The notes: generated by a model from the letters alone, not told the origin. A DNA stretch of 64,000 bases from Halobacillus yeomjeoni (GCF_020171525.1 NZ_JAIVAI010000001.1:124001-188000); one strand, 5' to 3'. Numbered from the stretch's first letter, positions 8,714-17,804 are shown. Numbers and translations: made by a program.

Positions 8714-9144
8714 CCTTTAATGGCTTTAATTTCTATGATGCTTTCTTTTTTGTTGATTTCTTCAAAACACTCATATGTATGGTCCGTCAGTTTACGTAAG
8801 GCTTCAGCCAGAAAGCCGCATTCTAAACGGAAGTCGACTTTAAAGAACTTTTGATGGAGTCTCTTTTCAATGATATGACCAGATAGCTTGAAGTGTAACT
8901 CTTTCTTTTTTTCAGTTGCAAGCTCCAGCTCACCCCAGCCCATATACTGGTAAAACTCATATAGATCTTCGAAATCGTAAATCTCAGATTGTCTAGCTAT
9001 ATTCTTTCCCATGAAATAAAGGATATAGGGGGCATCTTTGCCAAGAAAGTCAGGAAGGGTATAGTAGCGGAGCATATCGAATCCGGCTCCAGTCCCTACC
9101 AGCGATGAAATGTTGCTAGTGGTTATGTTCGTCGAATCTTTCAA
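8710..9144 (-). CDS. yslB: DUF2507 family protein YslB
   Basis: A protein of about 144 residues resembling B. subtilis YslB (DUF2507) in length and position between uvrC and sdhC. Conserved features include LPDFLGKDAPYILYFMGKNI near the N terminus, a central GWGELEL, and ECGFLAEALRKL near residue 110. Its function is not established; the fold is related to V4R/bacteriochlorophyll-reductase-associated domains. A GAAAGGA site ends directly before ATG 9153, which is too close, but is 9 bases from TTG 9144, so I prefer the TTG. It is transcribed against its neighbours. Confidence 0.82.
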   Translation of the reverse strand: MKDSTNITTSNISSLVGTGAGFDMLRYYTLPDFLGKDAPYILYFMGKNIARQSEIYDFEDLYEFYQYMGWGELELATEKKKELHFKLSGHIIEKRLHQKFFKVDFRLECGFLAEALRKLTDHTYECFEEINKKESIIEIKAIKG

Positions 9145-9266
9145 AACGCTCATTCCTTTCTATATTTACATTATCACCCGAAATGGAATTTGGCGCAATA
9201 ATAATTGTGGCATTTTCCGGAAAGGAAATAAATGTGTATTTATGAGCATTTTCTACAGCCCCTTTC

Positions 9267-9295
9267 TTGACGCTCCTACTCGATAGAAGTACAAT
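9267..9295 (+). promoter_or_regulatory. Sigma-A promoter of sdhCAB
   Basis: TTGACG at 9267-9272 and TACAAT at 9290-9295 with a 17-base spacer give a 5' leader of about 133 bases before sdhC. Confidence 0.75.
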
Positions 9296-9369
9296 AAACA
9301 TGTCACAAATTGTGCATTTGTCAGATAAAAAGGAAAAACATAAGGTTTTCCTATTTTTTTCAACCAAAA

Positions 9370-9383
9370 TTAAAGCGCTTTAC
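9370..9383 (+). promoter_or_regulatory. Candidate CcpA cre site in the sdh leader
   Basis: TTAAAGCGCTTTAC contains the palindromic AAAGCGCTTT core of cre sites. It lies about 70 bases downstream of the predicted transcription start, a roadblock position. Catabolite repression of sdh is known in Bacillus; binding here is inferred. Confidence 0.55.
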
Positions 9384-9434
9384 TATCTGAAAAATGGACA
9401 AATTCAATCTGTTATCATCTTGAGGGGGGTAAAT

Positions 9435-10055
9435 ATGGCGGGAACACGAGGTTACGTTAATCGAAGACTACATTCATTACTGGGAGTCATTCCCATCGGG
9501 ATCTTTTTGATTCAGCACTTGACTGTAAACTATTTTGCAACACGTGGTCCAGAAGCATTTAACGCTGCGGCACATTTTATGGAGAGTTTACCGTATCGTT
9601 ATGTTCTGGAGATTTTTATCATCTTTTTACCACTTTTGTTCCACTCCATTTACGGGGTGTACATCGCATTTACAGCCAAAAACAATTTGGGGAACTTCAG
9701 CTACTTTAGAAACTGGATGTTCATGATTCAAAGGGTTACCGGTATCATCACTTTAATTTTCATCGCTTGGCACGTTTGGGAGACCAGAATCGCGATCGGT
9801 TTTGGTTGGGCTGAGCTGAATTATCAATTGATGGAAGGCATCCTAACAGAGCCATTCTTCTTCTGGTTCTACATAATAGGTGTGATTTCTACTACCTTCC
9901 ACTTCTCAAACGGTCTTTGGTCATTCTTTGTCAGCTGGGGAATCACTGTATCTCCACGCTCTCAACTTATGATGACGTATGCAAGTATCGTAATCTTTGT
10001 TGCGATTTCTTACGTAGGTGTGCGTACGCTGATTCAGTTTGCCTACGGTATTTAG
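9435..10055 (+). CDS. sdhC: Succinate dehydrogenase cytochrome b558 subunit
   Basis: A 206-residue membrane anchor with five predicted helices and haem-ligand histidines in segments such as RRLHSLLGVIPIGIFLIQHL and WHVWETRI. It ties SdhA and SdhB to the membrane and passes electrons from succinate to menaquinone. ATG 9435 is preceded by GAGGGGGGT; an earlier in-frame start at 9267 overlaps the predicted promoter and is rejected. It is the first gene of sdhCAB, 50 bp before sdhA. Confidence 0.94.
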   Translation: MAGTRGYVNRRLHSLLGVIPIGIFLIQHLTVNYFATRGPEAFNAAAHFMESLPYRYVLEIFIIFLPLLFHSIYGVYIAFTAKNNLGNFSYFRNWMFMIQRVTGIITLIFIAWHVWETRIAIGFGWAELNYQLMEGILTEPFFFWFYIIGVISTTFHFSNGLWSFFVSWGITVSPRSQLMMTYASIVIFVAISYVGVRTLIQFAYGI

Positions 10056-10105
10056 AACATAATCTAAACGTTGATATATAGTTATTAAGGGAGTGAGCTT
10101 CAATC

Positions 10106-11857
10106 ATGACGAATCGAAACATCGTTGTCGTCGGTGGTGGTTTAGCCGGCTTGATGGCAACAATAAAAGCAGCAGAACAAGGGGTTCACGTTGATCTGCT
10201 TTCTATAGTACCAGTTAAACGCTCTCACTCTGTCTGCGCTCAAGGTGGTATTAACGGAGCAGTAAACACCAAAGGTGAAGGAGATTCACCTTGGGAACAC
10301 TTTGACGATACGGTCTATGGTGGAGATTTCTTAGCCAACCAGCCACCGGTTAAAGCAATGTGTGACGCTGCCCCTGGAATCATTCACTTGTTAGATCGTA
10401 TGGGAGTCATGTTCAACCGGACCCCTGAAGGATTGCTGGATTTCCGCCGATTTGGGGGAACTCAGCACCACCGTACAGCTTTTGCCGGCGCGACAACAGG
10501 GCAACAGCTGCTTTACGCTCTTGATGAACAAGTGCGGCGCCATGAAGTAAATGGCCTTGTCACAAAATACGAAAATTGGGAATTCCTTTCAGCTATCGTA
10601 GATGACAATGGAGTTGGTCGAGGAGTGGTTGGTCAAAACCTGAGTGACCATGAAATCAAAGCCTTTCCAGCAGATGCTGTAATCATGGCGACTGGTGGAC
10701 CGGGTATCATCTTCGGTAAGTCTACAAACTCCGTCATCAATACAGGTTCAGCAGCAGGATCCTTGTATCAGCAGGGAGTCAATTATGCCAATGGAGAGTT
10801 CATTCAAATCCACCCTACTGCCATCCCGGGAGATGACAAGCTCCGTCTCATGAGTGAATCTGCTCGTGGAGAAGGTGGGCGTGTATGGACTTATAAAGAT
10901 GGTGAGCCATGGTACTTCCTTGAAGAAAAATACCCTGCTTATGGTAACTTGGTTCCGCGTGATATCGCCACACGTGAAATATTCGATGTGTGTGTAAACC
11001 AAAAGTTAGGTATTAATGGTGAGAACATGGTTTATCTCGACTTGTCCCATAAAGATCCTAAAGAACTTGATGTCAAGCTTGGTGGTATCATTGAGATCTA
11101 CGAGAAATTCGTAGGTGATGATCCGAAAAAAGTTCCTATGAAAATCTTCCCTGCCGTACACTATTCCATGGGTGGTATGTGGGTAGATTACGACCAAATG
11201 ACGAATATTCCTGGAATATTTGCAGCAGGTGAATGTGATTATACTCAGCATGGAGCGAACCGTCTCGGAGCTAACTCACTACTTTCTTCTATTTACGGTG
11301 GTATGGTCGCTGGACCGAACGCTGTGAAATATACAGAAGGCTTAGATGAAATTTCTGATGAGATGTCTTCAAGCTTGTTCGATGCAAAAGTAAAAGAGGA
11401 ACAAGAAAAATTCGAGGAAATCATGAACATGGACGGCGACGAAAACGCTTATCAAATCCACAAGGAGCTTGGCGAGTGGATGACAGATAACGTTACCGTT
11501 GTCCGTGATAATGAGAAATTATTGAAAACGGACGAGAAGATTGTAGAGTTGATGGATCGTTACAAACGCATCAATATCAACGATACTTCCCGTTGGAGTA
11601 ACCAAGGAGCTATGTTCACCCGTCAGTTGTGGAATATGCTTCAATTAGCTCGAGTCATCACTCAAGGGGCTTATAATCGAAATGAAAGTCGCGGTGCACA
11701 CTATAAACCTGATTTCCCTGATCGTAATGATGAGGAATGGTTGAAGACGACTGTGGCTAGTTATGATAAAGAAAATAATAAACCGGTATTCCGTTACGAC
11801 GATGTAGATACTTCCCTGATTGAACCGCGTAAACGTGACTACTCTAAGAGTAAATAA
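10106..11857 (+). CDS. sdhA: Succinate dehydrogenase flavoprotein subunit
   Basis: A 583-residue catalytic subunit oxidising succinate to fumarate with covalently bound FAD. The dinucleotide-binding motif VVVGGGLAGLMATIKAAEQG covers about residues 6-25. The flavinylation-histidine region RSHSVCAQGGINGAVN follows near residue 40. The substrate-site blocks HPTAIPGDDKLRLMSESARG and AAGECDYTQHGANRLGANSL are near residues 235 and 373. Its ATG follows GGGAGTGAG. It faces the cytoplasm in complex with SdhB and SdhC. Confidence 0.97.
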   Translation: MTNRNIVVVGGGLAGLMATIKAAEQGVHVDLLSIVPVKRSHSVCAQGGINGAVNTKGEGDSPWEHFDDTVYGGDFLANQPPVKAMCDAAPGIIHLLDRMGVMFNRTPEGLLDFRRFGGTQHHRTAFAGATTGQQLLYALDEQVRRHEVNGLVTKYENWEFLSAIVDDNGVGRGVVGQNLSDHEIKAFPADAVIMATGGPGIIFGKSTNSVINTGSAAGSLYQQGVNYANGEFIQIHPTAIPGDDKLRLMSESARGEGGRVWTYKDGEPWYFLEEKYPAYGNLVPRDIATREIFDVCVNQKLGINGENMVYLDLSHKDPKELDVKLGGIIEIYEKFVGDDPKKVPMKIFPAVHYSMGGMWVDYDQMTNIPGIFAAGECDYTQHGANRLGANSLLSSIYGGMVAGPNAVKYTEGLDEISDEMSSSLFDAKVKEEQEKFEEIMNMDGDENAYQIHKELGEWMTDNVTVVRDNEKLLKTDEKIVELMDRYKRININDTSRWSNQGAMFTRQLWNMLQLARVITQGAYNRNESRGAHYKPDFPDRNDEEWLKTTVASYDKENNKPVFRYDDVDTSLIEPRKRDYSKSK

Positions 11858-11869
11858 AGGAGGTCTTGA

Positions 11870-12637
11870 ATGATGAGCGAAAATAAGACAATTACGTTTA
11901 TAATTACACGTCAAGATCACCCGGACGAGCCTTCTTATGAAGAAAAGTTCGAAATTCCATACCGTGAAAACATGAATGTCATATCTGCATTGATGGAAGT
12001 CCGCCGAAACCCTGTCAATGCTGAAGGGAAAGATACAACGCCAGTTTACTGGGATATGGGATGTCTTGAGGAAGTTTGTGGAGCTTGTTCTATGGTAATC
12101 AATGGAACTCCACGTCAATCCTGTACAGCTCTGGTCGACCAGCTGGAACAGCCGATTCGTCTGGAACCGATGAAAACGTTCCCGGTTATGCGTGATCTGG
12201 CCGTTGACCGTAGTCGTATGTTCGACTCCTTGAAAAAGGTCAAAGCTTGGATCCCGATTGATGGAACTCACGATCTAGGTCCAGGTCCTAAAATGGCTGA
12301 AAGTAAACGTCAATGGGCTTACGAGCTTTCCAAATGTATGACTTGCGGCGTTTGCTTGGAAGCATGTCCGAATGTGAATGATAAATCAGACTTCATCGGA
12401 CCTGCTGCTCTATCTCAAGTCCGCTTGTTCAACTCTCACCCAACAGGTGAAATGAACAAGAGTGAGCGTCTTCAAACCATCATGGACGAAGAAGGGTTGA
12501 TGGGTTGTGGAAACGCACAAAACTGCGTGCAAGCATGCCCGAAAGGTATTCCGCTTACTACTTCAATTGCAGCATTGAACCGTGATACGGCGATTGAATC
12601 CTTCAAGAGCTTCTTCGGTAGTGACAAACAGATATAA
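11870..12637 (+). CDS. sdhB: Succinate dehydrogenase iron-sulfur subunit
   Basis: A 255-residue subunit with three iron-sulfur clusters relaying electrons from SdhA to SdhC. The [2Fe-2S] site is CLEEVCGAC plus the later C of PRQSC (about residues 65-85). The [4Fe-4S] site is CMTCGVCLEACP (near 156). The third cluster uses CGNAQNCVQACPKGIP (near 208). ATG 11870 follows AAAGGAGG; a second ATG directly follows it, so the true start may be one codon later. It ends the operon before a strong terminator. Confidence 0.97.
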   Translation: MMSENKTITFIITRQDHPDEPSYEEKFEIPYRENMNVISALMEVRRNPVNAEGKDTTPVYWDMGCLEEVCGACSMVINGTPRQSCTALVDQLEQPIRLEPMKTFPVMRDLAVDRSRMFDSLKKVKAWIPIDGTHDLGPGPKMAESKRQWAYELSKCMTCGVCLEACPNVNDKSDFIGPAALSQVRLFNSHPTGEMNKSERLQTIMDEEGLMGCGNAQNCVQACPKGIPLTTSIAALNRDTAIESFKSFFGSDKQI

Positions 12638-12645
12638 AATGAATC

Positions 12646-12684
12646 CAAAAAGCCACTGTACTTTAAGTACAGTGGCTTTTTTTT
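12646..12684 (+). terminator. Rho-independent terminator of sdhCAB
   Basis: A long stem built from AAAAAGCCACTGTACT and its complement around a 3-base loop, followed by eight T. Confidence 0.95.
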
Positions 12685-12748
12685 ATCACATGTTAAATGA
12701 AACTATTTAAAACAATTGGTAGACTAGTGTTCATTATTAAATACAGGG

Positions 12749-12776
12749 TTGTCGGAGAATGCATGAGTAGTATAAT
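12749..12776 (+). promoter_or_regulatory. Sigma-A promoter of comP-comA
   Basis: TTGTCG at 12749-12754 and a perfect TATAAT at 12771-12776, 16 bases apart, begin transcription about 30 bases before comP. Confidence 0.75.
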
Positions 12777-12811
12777 AGTGATGATTGAAATTTAATAGGG
12801 TGGGCATGTAT

Positions 12812-15136
12812 ATGAAAAGTTTCAAATGGCCTCAAATTTTGATTTTAATATTTTTTATTATCTCTGCAATATATTTTATTACGATATCAATAACCTATCC
12901 ATATATAGGGGTAGACCTCGAAAAACAAGAAGGAAGCTGGATGGTGGCTGAAATTGAAAAAGATAGCTGGGCTGACCGGCATGGAATCCCTCTTTACTCA
13001 GAAGTCCTTTCTGTTAATGGGAAGCCTCCTGAAGAACATCTCCCGGTTTCTATGTTTCAGGAGCTTGAAAAGGCTAACTCCTTTGTGTTGAAAGCATCAG
13101 GAACAGAAATACTATATGAGGATATTGAACAATCCAGTCCAATGCATTGGACCTTGTTTTTAATCGTCCCTGCGCTTTTTTTCATTACCATGCTCAGGAT
13201 CGCTCATTTAGTACATACAAGAGTTCCAGAGCGCTATTCGGCGCACCAGTTGATTGCTTTTTTCTTATCCATTGCTACCGGATACTTAAGTAACAGCGGT
13301 GCTGTCAGGGCGGATTTATTCAGTTTGTTTTTAAATACGACGTTATTTTTAATAGGTCCTGTCATCTTGATTCACTTCCTGTACAACTATTTTAAAGAAT
13401 TGGACATTTACTGGTTTTCTAAAAAGATCGTATACGTTCTTTACTCATTTACAATTACTGTATCCTTGTTAGAAAGTTATTTTTTAATCACCCGTGACTA
13501 CCCGGAATTCTTTGACCCTGTACCTGCTTATTTACTGCTGGTTTTGTATATCGTTTTATTCTCAATCATTTACCGGGGGGTATTAAAGAATAAAACAGCT
13601 TCGGTAGGTTCTATATTTAAATACATGGCTGTAGGGATGACTGTAGCTTTCTTTCCTTACATTTTATTTTATCTGATTCCAATGTTGACGATGGGAAAGA
13701 AAATCATAACTTTGGAAATTGCTGCGGTATTTTTAATTGCGCTCCCTATTACCTTTATGTACCTAATAACGAGAGAGCGTCTAATTGATATTGATTTCGT
13801 CATGAGTCGACTGAGGTATTCCTTCATATTGTCGATTCTTCCGAGTTTCCTTCTTACGGCTGCGACCACCTGGGTCGTATCACAACCATTATCAATGATT
13901 GAATACGTTCAAATCTATTTGTTCCTTCACTTCACTTTGATTGCTTTTTTATCTATAAAAGAGATGCTTGATTTTCGTCTGCAAAAGTATTTATTCTCTG
14001 CAAGATATAGTTACCAGGAAAGTATGCACCGTATGTCTAAGAATATGAAAAGCCAATCCAATGCCGTGGACCTGATGAAGGTGATGAGGGCAGAAGTCAA
14101 TAATGTGATGAGAGTGAAAAAGATTTATATTTTCTCCAAACACAATCAAAAAAATATGTATTGCGTTTATGACGAAATACCGGAAGACATCCTGTGTCAT
14201 TTCAAGGAACAGCTCAACAATGATCATTTGGATGTCGGGTCTATCATTGAATCTGAGAAAGGGTTCGGAGTCATTGTAGGATTCTCATTACAAAAAATTA
14301 CGATGATGTGGTGTGAAGGGAAACGCGATTACACCAACTTAAACAGAGATGAGAAAACTTATCTGCAGACAATATCGCACAATGCCAATATTGCCATTGA
14401 AAATATGAATCTAATAGAAGATTTAGTAGCAGAACTTCAAAGGTTGAAAAACGATCAAACGCAGAAATACCCGACTTGGCTTTCCCGTTTGCTATTTACT
14501 ATTGCTGAAAATCAGCGGAAACAGTTATCCATTGATTTGCATGATACGGTGTTACAAGAACAACTGTATTTGTACAGAAAGATGGATGACCTTATCGGAT
14601 ATAGGAAAGACCTTCCTCCGACACTGCATTCAGAGCTGTTGACTTATAAGGAATCTTTGCTGGACAGCATCCATTTAATCAGGGAAACCTGTAATGAGTT
14701 ACGTCCGGCTTTCATTGAAGAGTTAGGTTTGGTCCAATCATTGAAAAATCTGATTCATCAATACCAGCTCAGATCTAATTTCACTGTATATTTCACTTTT
14801 GAAAGGTTTAACGCCGAACTCGACCAAGAGCATATTCTCGCTATATTCAGAGTTGTGCAAGAGTTATTGACGAACGCGATGAAACATTCTCATGCTAAAA
14901 TCGTCAAGCTTTCTCTTTCTAATGATGATAAGCAGGTGATGCTTCTATATTCCGATAATGGAATTGGAATGGACTTTTCCTATCAACGCAATTTATTTTC
15001 ACATATCGGCCTGTCTGGAATTGAGCAGAGGGTGAATGGTTTGAATGGAAACTTGAGTATTGAAACGGAGCCAGGAGAAGGATTTAAAACCATCATTACA
15101 TTCCCGGTCGATTCGAGAAAGGAGATTAAAGTATGA
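12812..15136 (+). CDS. comP: ComP-type membrane sensor histidine kinase
   Basis: A 774-residue kinase close in length to B. subtilis ComP (769). The N terminus has one membrane helix, then an extracytoplasmic PDZ-like segment (about residues 35-100, with SWADRHGIPLYSEVLSVNGK). A block of several more helices reaches to about residue 390. The cytoplasmic part has a HisKA_3-type phosphoacceptor in DLHDTVLQEQ (His near 577), the ComP-like RETCNELRP, an N-box ELLTNAMKHSHA (near 685) and a G-box DNGIGM. It would phosphorylate the next gene's product. ATG 12812 is chosen from AGGGTGGG seven bases upstream. In B. subtilis ComP senses the ComX pheromone; no comX or comQ is beside this copy. Confidence 0.85.
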   Translation: MKSFKWPQILILIFFIISAIYFITISITYPYIGVDLEKQEGSWMVAEIEKDSWADRHGIPLYSEVLSVNGKPPEEHLPVSMFQELEKANSFVLKASGTEILYEDIEQSSPMHWTLFLIVPALFFITMLRIAHLVHTRVPERYSAHQLIAFFLSIATGYLSNSGAVRADLFSLFLNTTLFLIGPVILIHFLYNYFKELDIYWFSKKIVYVLYSFTITVSLLESYFLITRDYPEFFDPVPAYLLLVLYIVLFSIIYRGVLKNKTASVGSIFKYMAVGMTVAFFPYILFYLIPMLTMGKKIITLEIAAVFLIALPITFMYLITRERLIDIDFVMSRLRYSFILSILPSFLLTAATTWVVSQPLSMIEYVQIYLFLHFTLIAFLSIKEMLDFRLQKYLFSARYSYQESMHRMSKNMKSQSNAVDLMKVMRAEVNNVMRVKKIYIFSKHNQKNMYCVYDEIPEDILCHFKEQLNNDHLDVGSIIESEKGFGVIVGFSLQKITMMWCEGKRDYTNLNRDEKTYLQTISHNANIAIENMNLIEDLVAELQRLKNDQTQKYPTWLSRLLFTIAENQRKQLSIDLHDTVLQEQLYLYRKMDDLIGYRKDLPPTLHSELLTYKESLLDSIHLIRETCNELRPAFIEELGLVQSLKNLIHQYQLRSNFTVYFTFERFNAELDQEHILAIFRVVQELLTNAMKHSHAKIVKLSLSNDDKQVMLLYSDNGIGMDFSYQRNLFSHIGLSGIEQRVNGLNGNLSIETEPGEGFKTIITFPVDSRKEIKV

Positions 15137-15783
15137 CTAAAGTTCTGATAGTAGATGATCATCCAGCTGTAGGTGCCGGCACGAAAACGATGCTGGAACA
15201 AGAAACGGATATGGTGGTGGATGTGGTCGATCACAATGAAAATGTAGAGTCCTTGTTAAAAAACAAAGACTATGATGCATTATTGTTGGATCTATACATG
15301 CCAGGCATTAATGGTATAGAGCTTGCAAAAAATATACGCAAAAAAGATCCCGATTTAACTATACTCATATATACCGGGTTTGATTTGAGCACCCATTTCA
15401 ACATGGTCGTCGAGGCAGATATAAACGGCTTTGTCAGCAAAACGGCTACAAGTGAAGAGCTGGTGACGGCTATTCGATGCGCTTTACGTGATGAGGTGGT
15501 CATTCCTCTTCATTTGTTCAAACAGTTGCGACGGACAGAAGCAAGTGTCAGTAGAACGAGTGATGTTCCTGAAAAAGAAGGGATTTCATTGAACGAAAAA
15601 GAACAATCGATTTTGAAAGAGGTGGCCTCCGGGTTTACGAATCGTGAGATCGCTCAAACCCTGCATATGTCTCAAAGAAGTGTGGAATATACACTTACAG
15701 GTATTTTTAATAAGCTGAATGTACGTTCGAGAACAGAGGCTTTATTCAAAGCGCAGGAACTCGGGCTCGTGTCAAAATCATAA
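15133..15783 (+). CDS. comA: ComA-type response regulator
   Basis: A 216-residue NarL/LuxR-type regulator. The receiver domain (1-120) has acidic residues D8-D9 and the likely phosphoacceptor D53 in LLLDLYMPG. The DNA-binding helix-turn-helix (about 145-210) includes GFTNREIAQTLHMSQRSVEY and IFNKLNVRSRTEA, which closely match B. subtilis ComA, as does HPAVGAGTKTMLE at the N terminus. ComA activates early competence and surfactin-type genes in B. subtilis. The ATG overlaps the comP stop by four bases, indicating translational coupling. Confidence 0.87.
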   Translation: MTKVLIVDDHPAVGAGTKTMLEQETDMVVDVVDHNENVESLLKNKDYDALLLDLYMPGINGIELAKNIRKKDPDLTILIYTGFDLSTHFNMVVEADINGFVSKTATSEELVTAIRCALRDEVVIPLHLFKQLRRTEASVSRTSDVPEKEGISLNEKEQSILKEVASGFTNREIAQTLHMSQRSVEYTLTGIFNKLNVRSRTEALFKAQELGLVSKS

Positions 15784-15790
15784 ATCCATG

Positions 15791-15820
15791 ACACACGCAC
15801 GATTCTTTTCTCATACGATA
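15791..15820 (+). promoter_or_regulatory. Candidate sigma-K promoter of gerE
   Basis: CATACGATA at 15812-15820 fits the mother-cell -10 pattern CATANNNTA, with an ACAC-type -35 17 bases upstream. B. subtilis gerE is transcribed by sigma-K, which supports the call. Confidence 0.6.
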
Positions 15821-15876
15821 CATTGACTAAATAATCCCCCTCAAACATGCTCAGGATAACAAGGAGGGGTACGCTT

Positions 15877-16101
15877 GTGAAGGAGGACGGTTATCGGCCT
15901 ACACAGATTCTTACCAAGCGGGAGCGGGAAGTTTTCGAGCTTCTGGTGCAGGATAAAACGACGAAAGAGATTGCCAAAGAGCTTTTCATTTCTGAGAAAA
16001 CGGTGAGGAATCACATTTCAAACGCCATGCAGAAGCTGGGTGTGAAAGGACGTTCACAAGCAGTTGTAGAACTGCTGCGTATGGGAGAGCTGGAATTATA
16101 G
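15877..16101 (+). CDS. gerE: Spore mother-cell transcription regulator GerE
   Basis: A 74-residue stand-alone LuxR-type helix-turn-helix protein, the exact B. subtilis length. The sequence LTKREREVFELLVQDKTTKE and the C-terminal GRSQAVVELLRMGELEL end are nearly identical to GerE. It acts late in the mother cell, activating or repressing sigma-K spore-coat genes. I chose GTG 15877 because AAGGAGGGG ends 7 bases before it; the upstream ATG at 15847 has no such site. A stem-loop terminator follows. Confidence 0.96.
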   Translation: MKEDGYRPTQILTKREREVFELLVQDKTTKEIAKELFISEKTVRNHISNAMQKLGVKGRSQAVVELLRMGELEL

Positions 16102-16147
16102 TCTCCCTACCTACTACTAAGGTGGAGTCGTTTAGTATCAGAAAGCT

Positions 16148-16187
16148 CCTTTCAGGTATTGTACGATTCAATACCTGAAAGGTTTTT
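16148..16187 (+). terminator. Rho-independent terminator after gerE
   Basis: A perfect 14-bp stem (16148-16161 with 16169-16182) and a T-run. Confidence 0.92.
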
Positions 16188-16275
16188 ATTCAAATGACAT
16201 CGTTTTCCTTGATATTTTTCTGTTGAGAGTTGAAAATGGGCTTTACATAGTATGGATTCATTAGGAGTGCTAGAT

Positions 16276-16743
16276 GTGAATGGAGCAAATGAAACTTCAA
16301 TGATTGCAGATGTGGAAAAAGAATTAAGATACATATCCGGCATCATTAAACAAAGAGGACGAGTCATCTTAAATCATTATCCTATTACCGCACCGCAGTT
16401 TGTCGCTTTACAATGGTTGTTGGAAAAAGGCGATATGACCATTGGAGAATTATCAAAATGTATACACCTCGCCTGCAGTACGACCACTGATTTAGTTGAT
16501 CGGATGGAAAACAACGGACTCGTCGAAAGAGTCAGGGATCCAAATGACCGTAGAGTAGTTCGGATTCATGTATTATCCAAGGGTGAAGAAATCATACACG
16601 AAGTCATACAGAAACGGCAGAATTATTTAGAAGGTGTTTTGGAAGACTTTCCTGATGAAGACGTAGAAACATTAAAACTTATGCTGCGTAAGCTTCATGG
16701 GAAAATGATGCATGTCGGCCAAGAAGAAAGCAATCGAGATTAA
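16276..16743 (+). CDS. ysmB: MarR-family transcriptional regulator (YsmB-like)
   Basis: A MarR regulator of about 155 residues resembling B. subtilis YsmB, in the same place before racE. The winged helix includes TIGELSKCIHLACSTTTDLV and the wing VRDPNDRRVVRI. Its targets are unknown to me. An ATG at 16252 opens the frame, but GGAG at 16262-16265 is well spaced for GTG 16276, so the shorter form is preferred. A weak promoter (TTGAGA and CATAGT near 16223-16251) would also suit the shorter start. The next gene follows 14 bp later. Confidence 0.82.
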   Translation: MNGANETSMIADVEKELRYISGIIKQRGRVILNHYPITAPQFVALQWLLEKGDMTIGELSKCIHLACSTTTDLVDRMENNGLVERVRDPNDRRVVRIHVLSKGEEIIHEVIQKRQNYLEGVLEDFPDEDVETLKLMLRKLHGKMMHVGQEESNRD

Positions 16744-16757
16744 ATGAGGGATGTATT

Positions 16758-17579
16758 GTGAAACGACCGATAGGAGTCATAGATTCAGGGGTAGGCGGAC
16801 TGACTGTTGCAAGAGAATTGATGCGTCAATTACCAAAAGAAGCTTTTTTGTATCTGGGTGATACTCAGCGGTGCCCTTATGGACCCAGATCAGAACAAGA
16901 AGTGCGTGCCTTTACATGGCAGATGGTCAATTATCTATTGAGGAAAAATATCAAAATGCTCATTGTCGCTTGTAATACAGCCACTGCGTATACGTTGCAG
17001 GAGCTTCAGGAAAACCTTGATATCCCTGTCATAGGCGTCATTGAACCAGGAGCTAGAGCTGCCATCAAAGTCAGTCAAAATAAGAGGATAGGTGTCATAG
17101 GAACGGAAGGGACCATCCAAAGTAAAGCTTATCCAAGGGCTTTGCAATCGATAGATGAGAATATCCGCATTAATGATTTGGCATGCCCTCCATTCGTTCC
17201 GATGGTTGAGGATGGAATGTTATCCGGGCCTGAAGCAGAAGGGATTGTAGCGAGAACATTACAGCCCCTCAAAAATATGAATCATATCGATACATTGATT
17301 TTAGGATGCACCCACTATCCCTTGATAAAAGGGTTGGTTCAAAATGAGATGGGGAATCACATTCAAGTCATCAGTTCAGGTGAAGAAACTGCACGTGAAG
17401 CAAGCTTGATTTTATCCTATCAGGGCTTATTGAATCAAAGTGAGGAAGATCCGGTTCATGAATTTTACACGACGGGTAACATGGAAAAATTCAGAAGCGT
17501 AGCAAACAGTTGGTTTGACCAACCTGTGCAAGTATTAAAAAGGATCAGATTGGACCATGTTCAAAGCTCTGCTATTTGA
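16758..17579 (+). CDS. racE: Glutamate racemase
   Basis: A 273-residue enzyme converting L- to D-glutamate for peptidoglycan. DSGVGG is at residues 9-14, the first catalytic cysteine is in VACNTATAYT (near 72), and the second is in LGCTHYPL (near 183). GTG start follows GAGGGATG. It belongs to the operon of the upstream MarR gene and ends at a terminator, in the conserved ysmB-racE-gerM order. Confidence 0.95.
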   Translation: MKRPIGVIDSGVGGLTVARELMRQLPKEAFLYLGDTQRCPYGPRSEQEVRAFTWQMVNYLLRKNIKMLIVACNTATAYTLQELQENLDIPVIGVIEPGARAAIKVSQNKRIGVIGTEGTIQSKAYPRALQSIDENIRINDLACPPFVPMVEDGMLSGPEAEGIVARTLQPLKNMNHIDTLILGCTHYPLIKGLVQNEMGNHIQVISSGEETAREASLILSYQGLLNQSEEDPVHEFYTTGNMEKFRSVANSWFDQPVQVLKRIRLDHVQSSAI

Positions 17580-17618
17580 TTATCATAAACAGAACTTCTC
17601 AATTGAATAAGCAAGGTG

Positions 17619-17650
17619 AAACGCTCTGATTTTAATCAGAGCGTTTTTTC
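17619..17650 (+). terminator. Rho-independent terminator after racE
   Basis: A 13-bp stem (17619-17631 with 17634-17646) with a very short loop, followed by T residues. Confidence 0.9.
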
Positions 17651-17804
17651 AAATCCTTTTACAACTTGAAAGTCTTCCTAAGTTATCTTTTGAGTACAAG
17701 GCGTCCAGTAAAAGGTCGGCGAGAATGCGGATTAAAAACCCTTGGTCTATTCCTCCTGATAGCTCGTATACATGGTAGTACAATCTATGTCAGGGGGTAA
17801 TCGT

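Noticed and set aside
9116-9367. 83-codon minus-strand frame over the sdh promoter
   Set aside because: It overlaps the yslB start and the sdh promoter region and has no ribosome-binding site or family features.
11645-12271. 208-codon minus-strand frame across sdhA/sdhB
   Set aside because: Shadow frame; it crosses two certain genes and lacks a start signal.
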